DNA from: Elusimicrobia bacterium RIFCSPLOWO2_01_FULL_64_13
GTDB lineage: Bacteria; Elusimicrobiota; Elusimicrobia; 2-02-FULL-39-32
Assembly: GCA_001800095.1 (NCBI GenBank)
Contig: MGUT01000077.1
Coordinates: 37,119 to 43,661, forward strand
Direction: 5' to 3'
Length of the DNA: 6,543 nt
Shown here: piece after piece, positions 1-5,235 of the stretch
Layout of the letters: each line of letters begins with the position of its first letter
How positions within the stretch are numbered: position 1 is the stretch's first letter
Program-made: the position numbers and the translations under genes
The notes under the pieces: model-generated
Databases searched by the model: none
Seen by the model: only the letters and a program-made list of their open reading frames with translations
Told to the model about the DNA's origin: nothing

Positions 1-518
1 GGGGTGTCTCCGGGCAGAACGGGGACCTTCCTCTGCAGGAGGACGGGGCCGTGGTCGAATTCCGCGTCCACCACGTGGACCGTGCACCCGGATTCCTTCT
101 CGCCGGCCCGGAGCACGGCTTCGTGCACGAAATGCCCGTACATGCCCTTGCCTCCGAACTTGGGGAGGAGCGCCGGGTGGATGTTCAGGATGCGGCCGGA
201 GTACCGGGCCACGATGTTGGGCTCGAGCTTGAGGAGGAAGCCGGCCAGGCAGACGACCCGGACCCGGCGGTCCTCCAATTCGGAAATGATCCGGGAAAAA
301 TAGTCCGTCCGGGAGGGGAAATCCTTCGGGTCCAGAGCCAGGGCGTCGATGCCCGCCTTCCGGGCGCGCTCAAGCCCGTAGGCCCCGGCCTTGTTCGAGA
401 TCACCACCGCGACCCTGGCCCGCTCGAGGAGAGGGGCGCGGGCGGCGTCGATGATCGCCTGGAGGTTGGACCCGCCTCCGGAGATGAGAACGCCGATGGG
501 GATTTTCTCTTCCGGCAT
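1..518 (-). CDS. purN: Phosphoribosylglycinamide formyltransferase (GART), partial, 3' end cut by window
   Basis: PurN transfers a formyl group from 10-formyl-tetrahydrofolate to glycinamide ribonucleotide, the third step of de novo purine synthesis, in the cytoplasm. The first 172 complete codons are present; family members run about 190-210 residues, so only the C-terminal tail is missing. Seen directly: the N-terminal phosphate-binding stretch VLISGGGSNLQAIIDA (residues 10-25), SNKAGAYGLERA (41-52), LAGFL (91-95), and the catalytic block LNIHPALLPKFGGKG (111-125). By alignment with the E. coli enzyme, the catalytic residues are N112, H114 and D155 (in DAEFDHGPVL). The start at 518 gives MPEEKIPIG. 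An in-frame ATG at 536 would add six residues, but only a weak purine-rich stretch precedes either start. The gene is divergent from cysH, and I see no convincing promoter for it in the gap. The family assignment is very secure. Confidence 0.95.
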   Translation of the reverse strand, partial: MPEEKIPIGVLISGGGSNLQAIIDAARAPLLERARVAVVISNKAGAYGLERARKAGIDALALDPKDFPSRTDYFSRIISELEDRRVRVVCLAGFLLKLEPNIVARYSGRILNIHPALLPKFGGKGMYGHFVHEAVLRAGEKESGCTVHVVDAEFDHGPVLLQRKVPVLPGDT

Positions 519-528
519 GGGCTTTCAC

Positions 529-557
529 TTTACCATTTTGCTGTTTTTTAGTAAAAT
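529..557 (+). promoter_or_regulatory. Possible sigma70 promoter for cysH
   Basis: TTTACC at 529-534 (4 of 6 to consensus) lies exactly 17 bases before TAAAAT at 552-557 (5 of 6). This would start transcription near 564 and leave a leader of about 55 bases before cysH. The -35 box lies within the untranslated leader of the divergent purN. The stretch is AT-rich in otherwise GC-rich DNA, which fits a promoter, but the -35 is weak and the call rests on sequence alone. Confidence 0.4.
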
Positions 558-567
558 AGATCCACCA

Positions 568-598
568 CGGCTCCCGGAACGGGGGCCGCGAGTTTTTT
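568..598 (+). promoter_or_regulatory. Hairpin plus T-run in the cysH leader; possible attenuator
   Basis: Bases 568-576 (CGGCTCCCG) pair with 580-588 (CGGGGGCCG) around a GAA loop, giving nine pairs including one G-U. Four bases later comes a run of six T (593-598). The layout resembles an intrinsic terminator, yet no plus-strand gene ends upstream of it; it lies between the proposed promoter and cysH. Bases 571-576 (CTCCCG) are also exactly complementary to 604-609 (CGGGAG), which contains the cysH ribosome binding site, so an alternative fold is possible. A regulatory role is inference. The gap before the T-run is longer than in a typical terminator. Confidence 0.3.
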
Positions 599-618
599 AT
601 CAACGGGAGAAACGAATC

Positions 619-1341
619 ATGGCCATCGCCACGGAAGAAATCAGCAGGAAAATATCAGATCTCCAGTCCAAGAGCGCGGAAGAGGTCTTGAAATGGGCGT
701 TCGACGCGTTCGGGTCCGGGATCGCCCTGGCCTCCAGTTTCCAGTGCGAGGAATCCGTGCTCATCGACATGATGCACAAGACCCGCGGGAGCGATTTCCG
801 CGTGTTCACGCTGGACACGGGGCGCATGAACGAGGAGACCTACGAGGTGATGGAGCGCATGCGCGAGAAATACCGGATCAGCATCGAGTCCCAATTCCCC
901 GAGCGCGAGGCGGTGGAAAAGCTGGAGAAGGAAAAGGGCCTGTTCTCCTTCCGGCAGAGCATCGAGAACCGCAAGGAATGCTGCGGCATCCGCAAAGTGG
1001 TCCCTCTGAACCGGGTCCTTTCCACCCTGGACGCCTGGATCACCGGCTTAAGGAAGGAACAATCCGTCACCCGCACCGACACCCCCAAGATCGAGCTCGA
1101 CGTCCCCCGCAAGGGCATGGTCAAGGTCAATCCACTGATCGATTGGTCCAGCGACCGGGTCTGGGACTACATCAAGAAGAACCAGGTCCCCTACAACAAG
1201 CTGCACGACCAGGGTTATCCGTCCATCGGCTGCGCCCCCTGCACCCGCGCCGTCCAGAAAGGCGAGGACATCCGCGCCGGCAGGTGGTGGTGGGAGAACC
1301 CCGAACAGAAAGAGTGCGGCCTGCACACCCACCAGAAATAA
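619..1341 (+). CDS. cysH: Assimilatory adenylyl-sulfate (APS) reductase, 4Fe-4S type, CysH family
   Basis: This cytoplasmic enzyme reduces activated sulfate to sulfite with electrons from thioredoxin, as part of sulfate assimilation. It has 240 residues, a normal length. A PAPS-reductase-type nucleotide-binding segment sits at about 34-50 (GIALASSFQCEESVLID), with TLDTGR at 64-69. Cysteine pairs C121-C122 (RKECCGIRK) and C205-x-x-C208 (GCAPCTR) match the 4Fe-4S ligands of bacterial APS reductases. C233 in the terminal KECGLHTH is the catalytic cysteine that forms the thiosulfonate intermediate. The cluster ligands favour APS over PAPS as substrate; the E. coli-type PAPS enzyme lacks them. The ATG has a good binding site, GGGAGA at 605-610, eight bases upstream. 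No sulfate adenylyltransferase or sulfite reductase gene lies in the window. The downstream secreted-protein gene overlaps or follows closely and is probably cotranscribed. Confidence 0.93.
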   Translation: MAIATEEISRKISDLQSKSAEEVLKWAFDAFGSGIALASSFQCEESVLIDMMHKTRGSDFRVFTLDTGRMNEETYEVMERMREKYRISIESQFPEREAVEKLEKEKGLFSFRQSIENRKECCGIRKVVPLNRVLSTLDAWITGLRKEQSVTRTDTPKIELDVPRKGMVKVNPLIDWSSDRVWDYIKKNQVPYNKLHDQGYPSIGCAPCTRAVQKGEDIRAGRWWWENPEQKECGLHTHQK

Positions 1342-2030
1342 CCGCCAAGGTCCAGCGCCGGAACCCAGCGGCCGTATGGTTCTCGGCCGTCATGCTCTTC
1401 CTTTGGGTCTCTCCGTCCCGTGCGGATGACCCCGTCTGCTCCGCCCTCAAGGATGCCTGGGCCAAGGTCCGGACCTACCGCTGTTCCTACCGCGCCCTGA
1501 CCTCCCACGAGGGGAAGGTCAAGGAGACCCGCATGGTCTATGCCTTCGCCAAGCCGGGGAAGGTCCGCATGGACATTTCTCTCCCTTCCCGGGGCGCCGT
1601 GCTGCTTTATGACCCGGAGGATTCTCCCAAGGTAAGGGTGCGGCCGTTCCCCTCCCTGCCTTTTTTCATCCTCAAATACGGGCTCGATCATCCCAGGGTC
1701 AGCACGGACTCGGGAGGGACGGTGGACCGTTCCGACCTCGGAAGCAGGATGGAATCCCTCTGTGGAACGTGGGAAGGAATCAAATCCGGACGCCTGCGGG
1801 GACGTCTGATCAGCGGCCGTTACGACCCGGACCGGGGCGGGGAGGTCCGTTGGACTTTGGCCGAAGGATCTTCGGAAGACGAGTTCCGGGCGGGGATAGG
1901 GGAAAGCGGATTCCTGGAAAGGATCGAAAGGATGGGTCCGGACGGCAAAGCGGTCGAATCCTACGAATGGACCGATTTGGAGATTAATCCCGCGTTCGGT
2001 CCGGACGCCTTCAAGAAATTCCAGCCCTGA
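1314..2030 (+). CDS. Secreted DUF1571/LolA-like protein
   Basis: Probably a periplasmic protein with the LolA/LppX-type fold that binds lipid or lipoprotein chains; the true ligand is unknown. With a GTG start at 1314 it has 238 residues. This start gives a complete signal peptide: a basic n-region (KVQRR, 12-16), a hydrophobic core (about 20-34) and cleavage after SRA at 35-37. The only ATG nearby, at 1392 (M27), would leave a peptide with no basic n-region, has no binding site, and sits just behind a hairpin. The GTG start overlaps cysH by 28 bases, suggesting translational coupling. The mature part shows YAFAKPGKVRMDI (76-88), GAVLLYD (94-100), a VRVRPFPSLPFF stretch (107-118) and a terminal YEWTDLEINPAFGPDAF (217-233), the pattern of DUF1571/LolA-like proteins. 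The family assignment is by pattern memory and moderate; the start is uncertain. Confidence 0.72.
   Translation: MRPAHPPEITAKVQRRNPAAVWFSAVMLFLWVSPSRADDPVCSALKDAWAKVRTYRCSYRALTSHEGKVKETRMVYAFAKPGKVRMDISLPSRGAVLLYDPEDSPKVRVRPFPSLPFFILKYGLDHPRVSTDSGGTVDRSDLGSRMESLCGTWEGIKSGRLRGRLISGRYDPDRGGEVRWTLAEGSSEDEFRAGIGESGFLERIERMGPDGKAVESYEWTDLEINPAFGPDAFKKFQP
1368..1390 (+). other. Hairpin directly upstream of the internal ATG at 1392
   Basis: CGGCCG at 1369-1374 pairs with CGGCCG at 1384-1389, with an additional G-U pair at 1368/1390, around a nine-base loop. The stem ends two bases before the ATG at 1392 and would cover the place where a ribosome binding site should be. It argues against free initiation at that ATG, unless ribosomes leaving cysH unfold it. 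There is no T-run after it, so it is not an intrinsic terminator. Confidence 0.35.
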
Positions 2031-2364
2031 ATCCTTCCGCCTCTCCAGCCGGGTCCTTCAGCCAGAATATCTTCCCGTTGGACACCTTGATCCTGAAGAC
2101 CGTCTGATCCCCGCAGATGGGGGGACGGGACAGGATCTCGCCCGTCCTGCAGTCGAAACGGGCGTAATGGAGCGGGCAGGTGACCGCTCCGGAAGGGTCC
2201 AGGCTGCCTTCGAACAGAGGGGCTCCCGAATGGGCGCAGGCGGCGTCCAGGGCGGAATATTCTCCCCGGTGGCGGGAGATCAAAAGCCATCGTCCTTCGA
2301 CGTTGACCCCGCGCATCCCGCCGTCCTCGAGGTCCGCCTCGCAGACGAAGACCTTAGAAGCCAT
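2011..2364 (-). CDS. Small Rieske [2Fe-2S] ferredoxin-like protein
   Basis: A stand-alone Rieske domain of 117 residues, the size of Rieske ferredoxins that pass electrons to oxygenases or of NirD-like subunits. The cluster ligands are all present: C43-x-H45 in AACAHSGAPL and C63-x-x-H66 in TCPLHYARFD. The flanking pattern (EYSALDAACAHSGAPLFEG, then RFDCRTGEI) is typical. There is no signal peptide or membrane segment, so it is probably cytosolic. The ATG at 2364 begins one base after the stop of the hydrolase gene (2366), so it is the last gene of the five-gene unit and translation is probably coupled. An in-frame ATG at 2382 would add six residues and overlap the hydrolase gene. Its 3' end overlaps the convergent DUF1571-like gene by 20 bases. 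No oxygenase, reductase or nitrite reductase partner is nearby, so its electron acceptor is unknown. Confidence 0.9.
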   Translation of the reverse strand: MASKVFVCEADLEDGGMRGVNVEGRWLLISRHRGEYSALDAACAHSGAPLFEGSLDPSGAVTCPLHYARFDCRTGEILSRPPICGDQTVFRIKVSNGKIFWLKDPAGEAEGFRAGIS

Positions 2365-2365
2365 C

Positions 2366-3265
2366 CTAGAGCCACTTCTCATAGAAGGACAGGATCCGTT
2401 TCCGGTATTCTTCCGGGGACTTTTCCGACGCCTCCCCATGGTCGCTTTCCGGAACGGTCCAGAGCTCTTTCGGCTCTCCCGCCGCTTCGAAGAGCTTTTT
2501 GCCTTCGGAGGGAGGCATGCGCAAGTCGTTCCCCGACTGGATCAGGAACACGGGCCTGGGAGATATGGCCGCTACGCGGCGGATGGGGGAACAGGTCTCC
2601 GGATCGAACCCCAGGCGGATCCTGGCGAATAGAAGAGTGAGAGGCGTCACCCACCGCGGGATCCCGTAAAAAAGTCCGGCGAACCTTTCCACCGTGTCGT
2701 TGAACGAGGAGAAAGGGCTTTCCGCCACCACGGCCCGGATCTCGGGGATGCCGGGCGCGCCGGCCAGGGCGATGGACCCGCCCATGGAAAATCCGAATAC
2801 GCCGAGCTTTTGGGCGAGAGGTCCGCGCTCATCCAGGAGATACCTCACCACGGATTCGAAATCCTTGATCTCGAGACATCCCAGGGACGTGACGTTCCCT
2901 CCCGACCGGCCGTGGTTCCGGAAATCGAAATAGGCCAGGTTATAGCTCTCTCCCAGGAACAGGGTCGAAGGGAGCACGTCGGCGCGGTTGGCTCCCCAGC
3001 CGTGCATGACCACGATCAACGATTCCGAAGGCCTTTTGCAGCGCACCAGCCAACCTTCGACGCGGACTTCGTCGTCGGTCAGGACGGTGAATGTCTCGAA
3101 TTCACGCCCGAAAGACTCGGGGCTGAAATCGAGGGGGCTCCTTTCATTTTTCAGGATGAGATTCGATGAGGCGACCCCCCAGATGACCGCGCCCGCGGCT
3201 ACGAGGGCCAGGGCCGCCCAGATCATGGGCAGGTCTTTGCGCAGGAATGAAAAGGAAAGGCGCAC
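2366..3265 (-). CDS. Membrane-anchored alpha/beta hydrolase (BEM46/ABHD13-like)
   Basis: A serine hydrolase of the alpha/beta fold with 299 residues; substrate unknown, likely an ester, thioester or peptide bond. A hydrophobic segment at about 14-32 (MIWAALALVAAGAVIWGVA) follows a basic N-terminus and looks like an uncleaved anchor, leaving the catalytic domain probably outside the cytoplasm. Seen: oxyanion-hole motif MHGWGAN (87-93), FRNHGRSGG (115-123), nucleophile elbow GFSMGG with S160, putative acid D247 in SGNDLRMP, and histidine H276 in SDHGE. This is the full triad in the standard order. The start is GTG at 3265, ten bases after the panB stop, without a clear Shine-Dalgarno site; ATG at M14 (3226) is an alternative. 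It sits between panB and the Rieske gene in one operon. The fold is certain; the subfamily is tentative. Confidence 0.88.
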   Translation of the reverse strand: MRLSFSFLRKDLPMIWAALALVAAGAVIWGVASSNLILKNERSPLDFSPESFGREFETFTVLTDDEVRVEGWLVRCKRPSESLIVVMHGWGANRADVLPSTLFLGESYNLAYFDFRNHGRSGGNVTSLGCLEIKDFESVVRYLLDERGPLAQKLGVFGFSMGGSIALAGAPGIPEIRAVVAESPFSSFNDTVERFAGLFYGIPRWVTPLTLLFARIRLGFDPETCSPIRRVAAISPRPVFLIQSGNDLRMPPSEGKKLFEAAGEPKELWTVPESDHGEASEKSPEEYRKRILSFYEKWL

Positions 3266-3275
3266 AAGGAAGCGG

Positions 3276-4088
3276 TCAACGCCGGGAGGTTCTGCGGGGA
3301 TAGCGTCCGGACCTGACGTCCCGCCGGTATTTCGAGACCGCCGACCGGATGGTCCGTCCCAGGTCCGCGTAGCGGGCGGCGAATCCCGGAGCGGAGCTTC
3401 CCGTGAGGCCGAGGATATCGTCCGTGACGAGGATCTGTCCGTCGCAGTGCGGGCCGGCCCCTATGCCGATGGTCGGGACGGAGACCTTGGCGGTGATGGT
3501 CCGGGCGAGGTCCGGGGGGACGCACTCGAGCACCAGGGCGAAGACCCCGGCCCCTTCGAGTATCTTGGCGTCCGTGATCATTTTTTCCGCGGACTCCGGG
3601 GTCTTGCCTTGGATCTTGTAGCCGCCGATCTTATGGATGGCCTGGGGAGTCAGGCCCAGATGCCCCATCACGGGGATGTTGATCTCCACCAGGGCCTTCA
3701 CCGTGGCGGCCACCTCCAGCCCGCCCTCCAGCTTCACGGCCTCCGCTCCGCCTTCCTTGAACAGCCGTCCGGCGTTGAGCTTGGTCTCGCCGAGGGAAAG
3801 ATGGTAGGAAAGGTAGGGCAGGTCCGCGACCAGGAGCGCCCGGGACACTCCCCTGCGCGCGGCCTGGGTATGGTGGAGCATCTGCTCGACGGTCACGGGG
3901 ACGGTGGTGTCATAGCCCAATTTGACGTTCCCGACGGAATCGCCCACGAGGATGACGTCCAGGCCCGCTTCGTCGAGGATCTTGGCCGTGGGCGCGTCGT
4001 AAGCCGTCAAAGCGCTGATCTTTTCACCGCGCCTTTTCATCTCCCGCAGGACGGACGTCGTTACTTTTACCATGTCAGATGCGGGCAT
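3276..4088 (-). CDS. panB: 3-methyl-2-oxobutanoate hydroxymethyltransferase (ketopantoate hydroxymethyltransferase)
   Basis: PanB adds a hydroxymethyl group from 5,10-methylene-tetrahydrofolate to 2-oxoisovalerate, giving ketopantoate, the first step of pantothenate and CoA synthesis in the cytoplasm. It has 270 residues, the usual length. Motifs in order: LTAYDAPTAKILDEAG (27-42), ILVGDSVGN (46-54), VADLPYLSY (87-95), AVKLEGG (117-123), PVMGHLGLTPQ (139-149), GYKIQGK (156-162), LVLECVP (185-191) and IGIGAGPHCDGQILVTDD (207-224). By alignment with E. coli PanB, D50 and D89 bind Mg2+, K119 and E121 contact substrate, and E188 is the catalytic base. The ATG at 4088 lies inside the end of folK, a 22-base overlap. 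A second ATG at 4073 (M6) overlaps the folK stop as ATGGTAA and is a fair alternative. The C-terminus RRTSRR is basic and carries no known motif. panC and panD are not in the window. Confidence 0.97.
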   Translation of the reverse strand: MPASDMVKVTTSVLREMKRRGEKISALTAYDAPTAKILDEAGLDVILVGDSVGNVKLGYDTTVPVTVEQMLHHTQAARRGVSRALLVADLPYLSYHLSLGETKLNAGRLFKEGGAEAVKLEGGLEVAATVKALVEINIPVMGHLGLTPQAIHKIGGYKIQGKTPESAEKMITDAKILEGAGVFALVLECVPPDLARTITAKVSVPTIGIGAGPHCDGQILVTDDILGLTGSSAPGFAARYADLGRTIRSAVSKYRRDVRSGRYPRRTSRR

Positions 4089-4609
4089 AGTTTAACTTTT
4101 TGCCCCCGGGCTGTCAATTCCCGGCGGAGCCGGGCCACCGTCGCGTTCGGACCCGGCACGACCGCGTCCGGAGCGATCTCCCGCAGGGGGACGAGGACGA
4201 ATTTCCTTCCGGCCATGCGGGGGTGGGGCAGGGTCAGGGTCCGGGACCTCATCCGGCGGGAGCCGTAGAGGAGGAGGTCGAGGTCGATGACTCTCGGCCC
4301 TGGGCCGGAGCTCGGCCCGGACCGTCTTCTGCCCAGGGACCTCTCCGCCTTCATAAGGAACCTGAACAGCGGCCGGGGGGGGAGAACGGTCCGGACATGG
4401 ACCGCGGCGTTGAGAAAATCGGGCTGGGGAGGACCCACCGGGGACGCGGAGTAGATCCCGGAGGCCCGTACCAGCTTTATGGCGGGATGGGAGAGGAGGA
4501 TCTTCAACGCCTTGCGCAGGAAATCCTCCCGCCGGCCCAGGTTGCTTCCCAGGCCGATGAAGGCGTCCTGCCAACGCCCCGCGGCGGGTCTATTCGGAGA
4601 TCTTTTCAA
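4067..4609 (-). CDS. folK: 2-amino-4-hydroxy-6-hydroxymethyldihydropteridine diphosphokinase (HPPK)
   Basis: FolK transfers pyrophosphate from ATP to 6-hydroxymethyl-7,8-dihydropterin, a step of folate synthesis in the cytoplasm. From a TTG at 4609 the product has 180 residues, slightly longer than most HPPKs, with an N-terminal extension of about 13 residues before the domain. Motifs: FIGLGSNLG (17-25), SGIYSASPVGPPQPDFLNA (50-68), GPRVIDLDLLLYG (104-116) with the Mg2+-binding D109 and D111, LPHPRM (127-132) and FVLVPLREIAPD (137-148). The TTG is the nearest usable start upstream of the domain; it has no clear binding site and overlaps the AMMECR1 gene by 20 bases, so coupling is likely. The catalytic loop before GPR is two residues longer than in E. 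coli and lacks the usual tryptophan. The reading frame stays open far upstream to 5122, but that part is the shadow of the AMMECR1 gene. Confidence 0.92.
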   Translation of the reverse strand: MKRSPNRPAAGRWQDAFIGLGSNLGRREDFLRKALKILLSHPAIKLVRASGIYSASPVGPPQPDFLNAAVHVRTVLPPRPLFRFLMKAERSLGRRRSGPSSGPGPRVIDLDLLLYGSRRMRSRTLTLPHPRMAGRKFVLVPLREIAPDAVVPGPNATVARLRRELTARGQKVKLCPHLTW

Positions 4610-5153
4610 CCGTGAATACGAATATCTCGGTGGCTGGATCCCGCCAGGCGTCGGGAGGAAGCCCGGCTTTCGACCGGCAGAGCTCCTCCAGGAACCTCTC
4701 CTTCGACCGTATCTGCCGCCAGACCTGCGGAAGGAAGAGTCCCGATGAACCGCCCCGGCGGAGGAAGACGCCGTGGGTCTTCTCGCGTATCGCGGAGGCG
4801 TCCGCGGCCTTTTCCATGGGAGAGAGGATGGAGACCTCGATGCGGGTCCCGGCGAGTTCTCCCGGGAGGAGGGGAGGAAAACGGCGGTCGCGGGAGGCGG
4901 ACCGGATCGCGGTCCCGGCCAGGGTGAGGAGAAGGTCGGATTCCGGGGCGAGGCTGCCGACGCACCCGCGTAGCCGTCCGTTCGCGGTGAGGGTGATGAA
5001 GACCGGCGCCGGGGAATTGTCGTCGAGGAGGATGTCCGGACGCCGCCCGCCCGCGGCCATACGGGACCCGCGGGCGTCCGGGGCGGATAAAAAATCCTCC
5101 AGGACGGCGCGGACGAAATCAAGGATTCGCTTCCTGTCAGCGGGGGAACGCAA
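4590..5153 (-). CDS. AMMECR1-domain protein (AmmeMemoRadiSam protein A-like)
   Basis: A 187-residue AMMECR1 protein, essentially one domain. The biochemical role of this family is not established; in many microbes it is encoded beside a MEMO1 homologue and a radical-SAM protein (AmmeMemoRadiSam system), neither of which is in this window. Seen: the hallmark LRGCVGSL (61-68), a strongly basic/aromatic RSASRDRRFPPL region (84-95), RIEVSILSPME (104-114), HGVFLRRGGSSGLFLPQVW (127-145), FLEELCRSKAGLPPDAW (154-170) and EIFVFTVEKI (176-185). The start is set by an excellent Shine-Dalgarno AGAAGGAGG (5169-5161) seven bases before a TTG at 5153. A TTG further upstream at 5204 is part of the promoter -35 and cannot be the start. 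It is the first gene of the minus-strand operon, ahead of folK with a 20-base overlap. No signal peptide. Confidence 0.92.
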   Translation of the reverse strand: MRSPADRKRILDFVRAVLEDFLSAPDARGSRMAAGGRRPDILLDDNSPAPVFITLTANGRLRGCVGSLAPESDLLLTLAGTAIRSASRDRRFPPLLPGELAGTRIEVSILSPMEKAADASAIREKTHGVFLRRGGSSGLFLPQVWRQIRSKERFLEELCRSKAGLPPDAWRDPATEIFVFTVEKISE

Positions 5154-5160
5154 CGCAGAG

Positions 5161-5169
5161 CCTCCTTCT
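5161..5169 (-). promoter_or_regulatory. Strong Shine-Dalgarno site fixing the TTG start of the AMMECR1 gene
   Basis: Read on the minus strand, AGAAGGAGG runs from 5169 to 5161, followed by seven bases and TTG at 5153-5151. It is the best ribosome binding site in the window and decides the start. The predicted transcription start of the upstream promoter falls at about 5169, so the leader would consist of little more than this site. Confidence 0.75.
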
Positions 5170-5175
5170 GCCGGT

Positions 5176-5204
5176 ATTCTAGACCCTTGGGCGGGTTTTG
5201 TCAA
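5176..5204 (-). promoter_or_regulatory. Near-consensus sigma70 promoter for the AMMECR1-folK-panB-hydrolase-Rieske unit
   Basis: On the minus strand TTGACA (5204-5199, 6 of 6) is followed by a spacer of exactly 17 bases and TAGAAT (5181-5176, 5 of 6). Transcription should start near 5169, just ahead of the Shine-Dalgarno site. The near-perfect match suggests strong, housekeeping-type expression of the five-gene unit. No operator is apparent beyond the overlapping divergent promoter. Confidence 0.8.
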
Positions 5205-5226
5205 TTAACATAAAATCTGCTAACAT
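5198..5226 (+). promoter_or_regulatory. Divergent sigma70-type promoter for the outer-membrane barrel gene
   Basis: TTGTCA at 5198-5203 (5 of 6) lies exactly 17 bases before TAACAT at 5221-5226 (4 of 6). Its -35 box shares five base pairs with the -35 of the minus-strand promoter. Transcription would begin near 5233, about three bases before the ATG at 5236, so the message would be nearly leaderless, in line with the missing Shine-Dalgarno site. An alternative -10, TAAAAT at 5211-5216, is a better hexamer but has only a poor -35 (TTGGGC, 5187-5192); it would give a leader of about 13 bases. Confidence 0.5.
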
Positions 5227-5235
5227 CTATTCCCG

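Noticed and set aside
693..1313. Upstream extension of the DUF1571-like frame through cysH
   Set aside because: This part is Arg/His/Gly/Pro-rich and out of frame within cysH. The protein makes sense only from the signal peptide onward.
1376..1429. Short frame from ATG 1376 as the true start of the secreted protein after a frameshift
   Set aside because: It gives only 17 residues with no signal-peptide character before a stop, while the main frame is intact.
2988..4268. A 426-codon open frame on the plus strand across the hydrolase, panB and folK
   Set aside because: It crosses three well-supported genes on the opposite strand and shows no domain motif; an antisense shadow.
4610..5122. Upstream extension of the folK frame
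   Set aside because: The added 171 residues are an Arg/Ser/Pro-rich out-of-frame reading of the AMMECR1 gene; the HPPK domain begins only after the TTG at 4609.
5154..5204. Start of the AMMECR1 gene at TTG 5204
   Set aside because: That TTG belongs to the -35 hexamer TTGACA. Transcription should begin downstream of it, and a strong Shine-Dalgarno site points to TTG at 5153.
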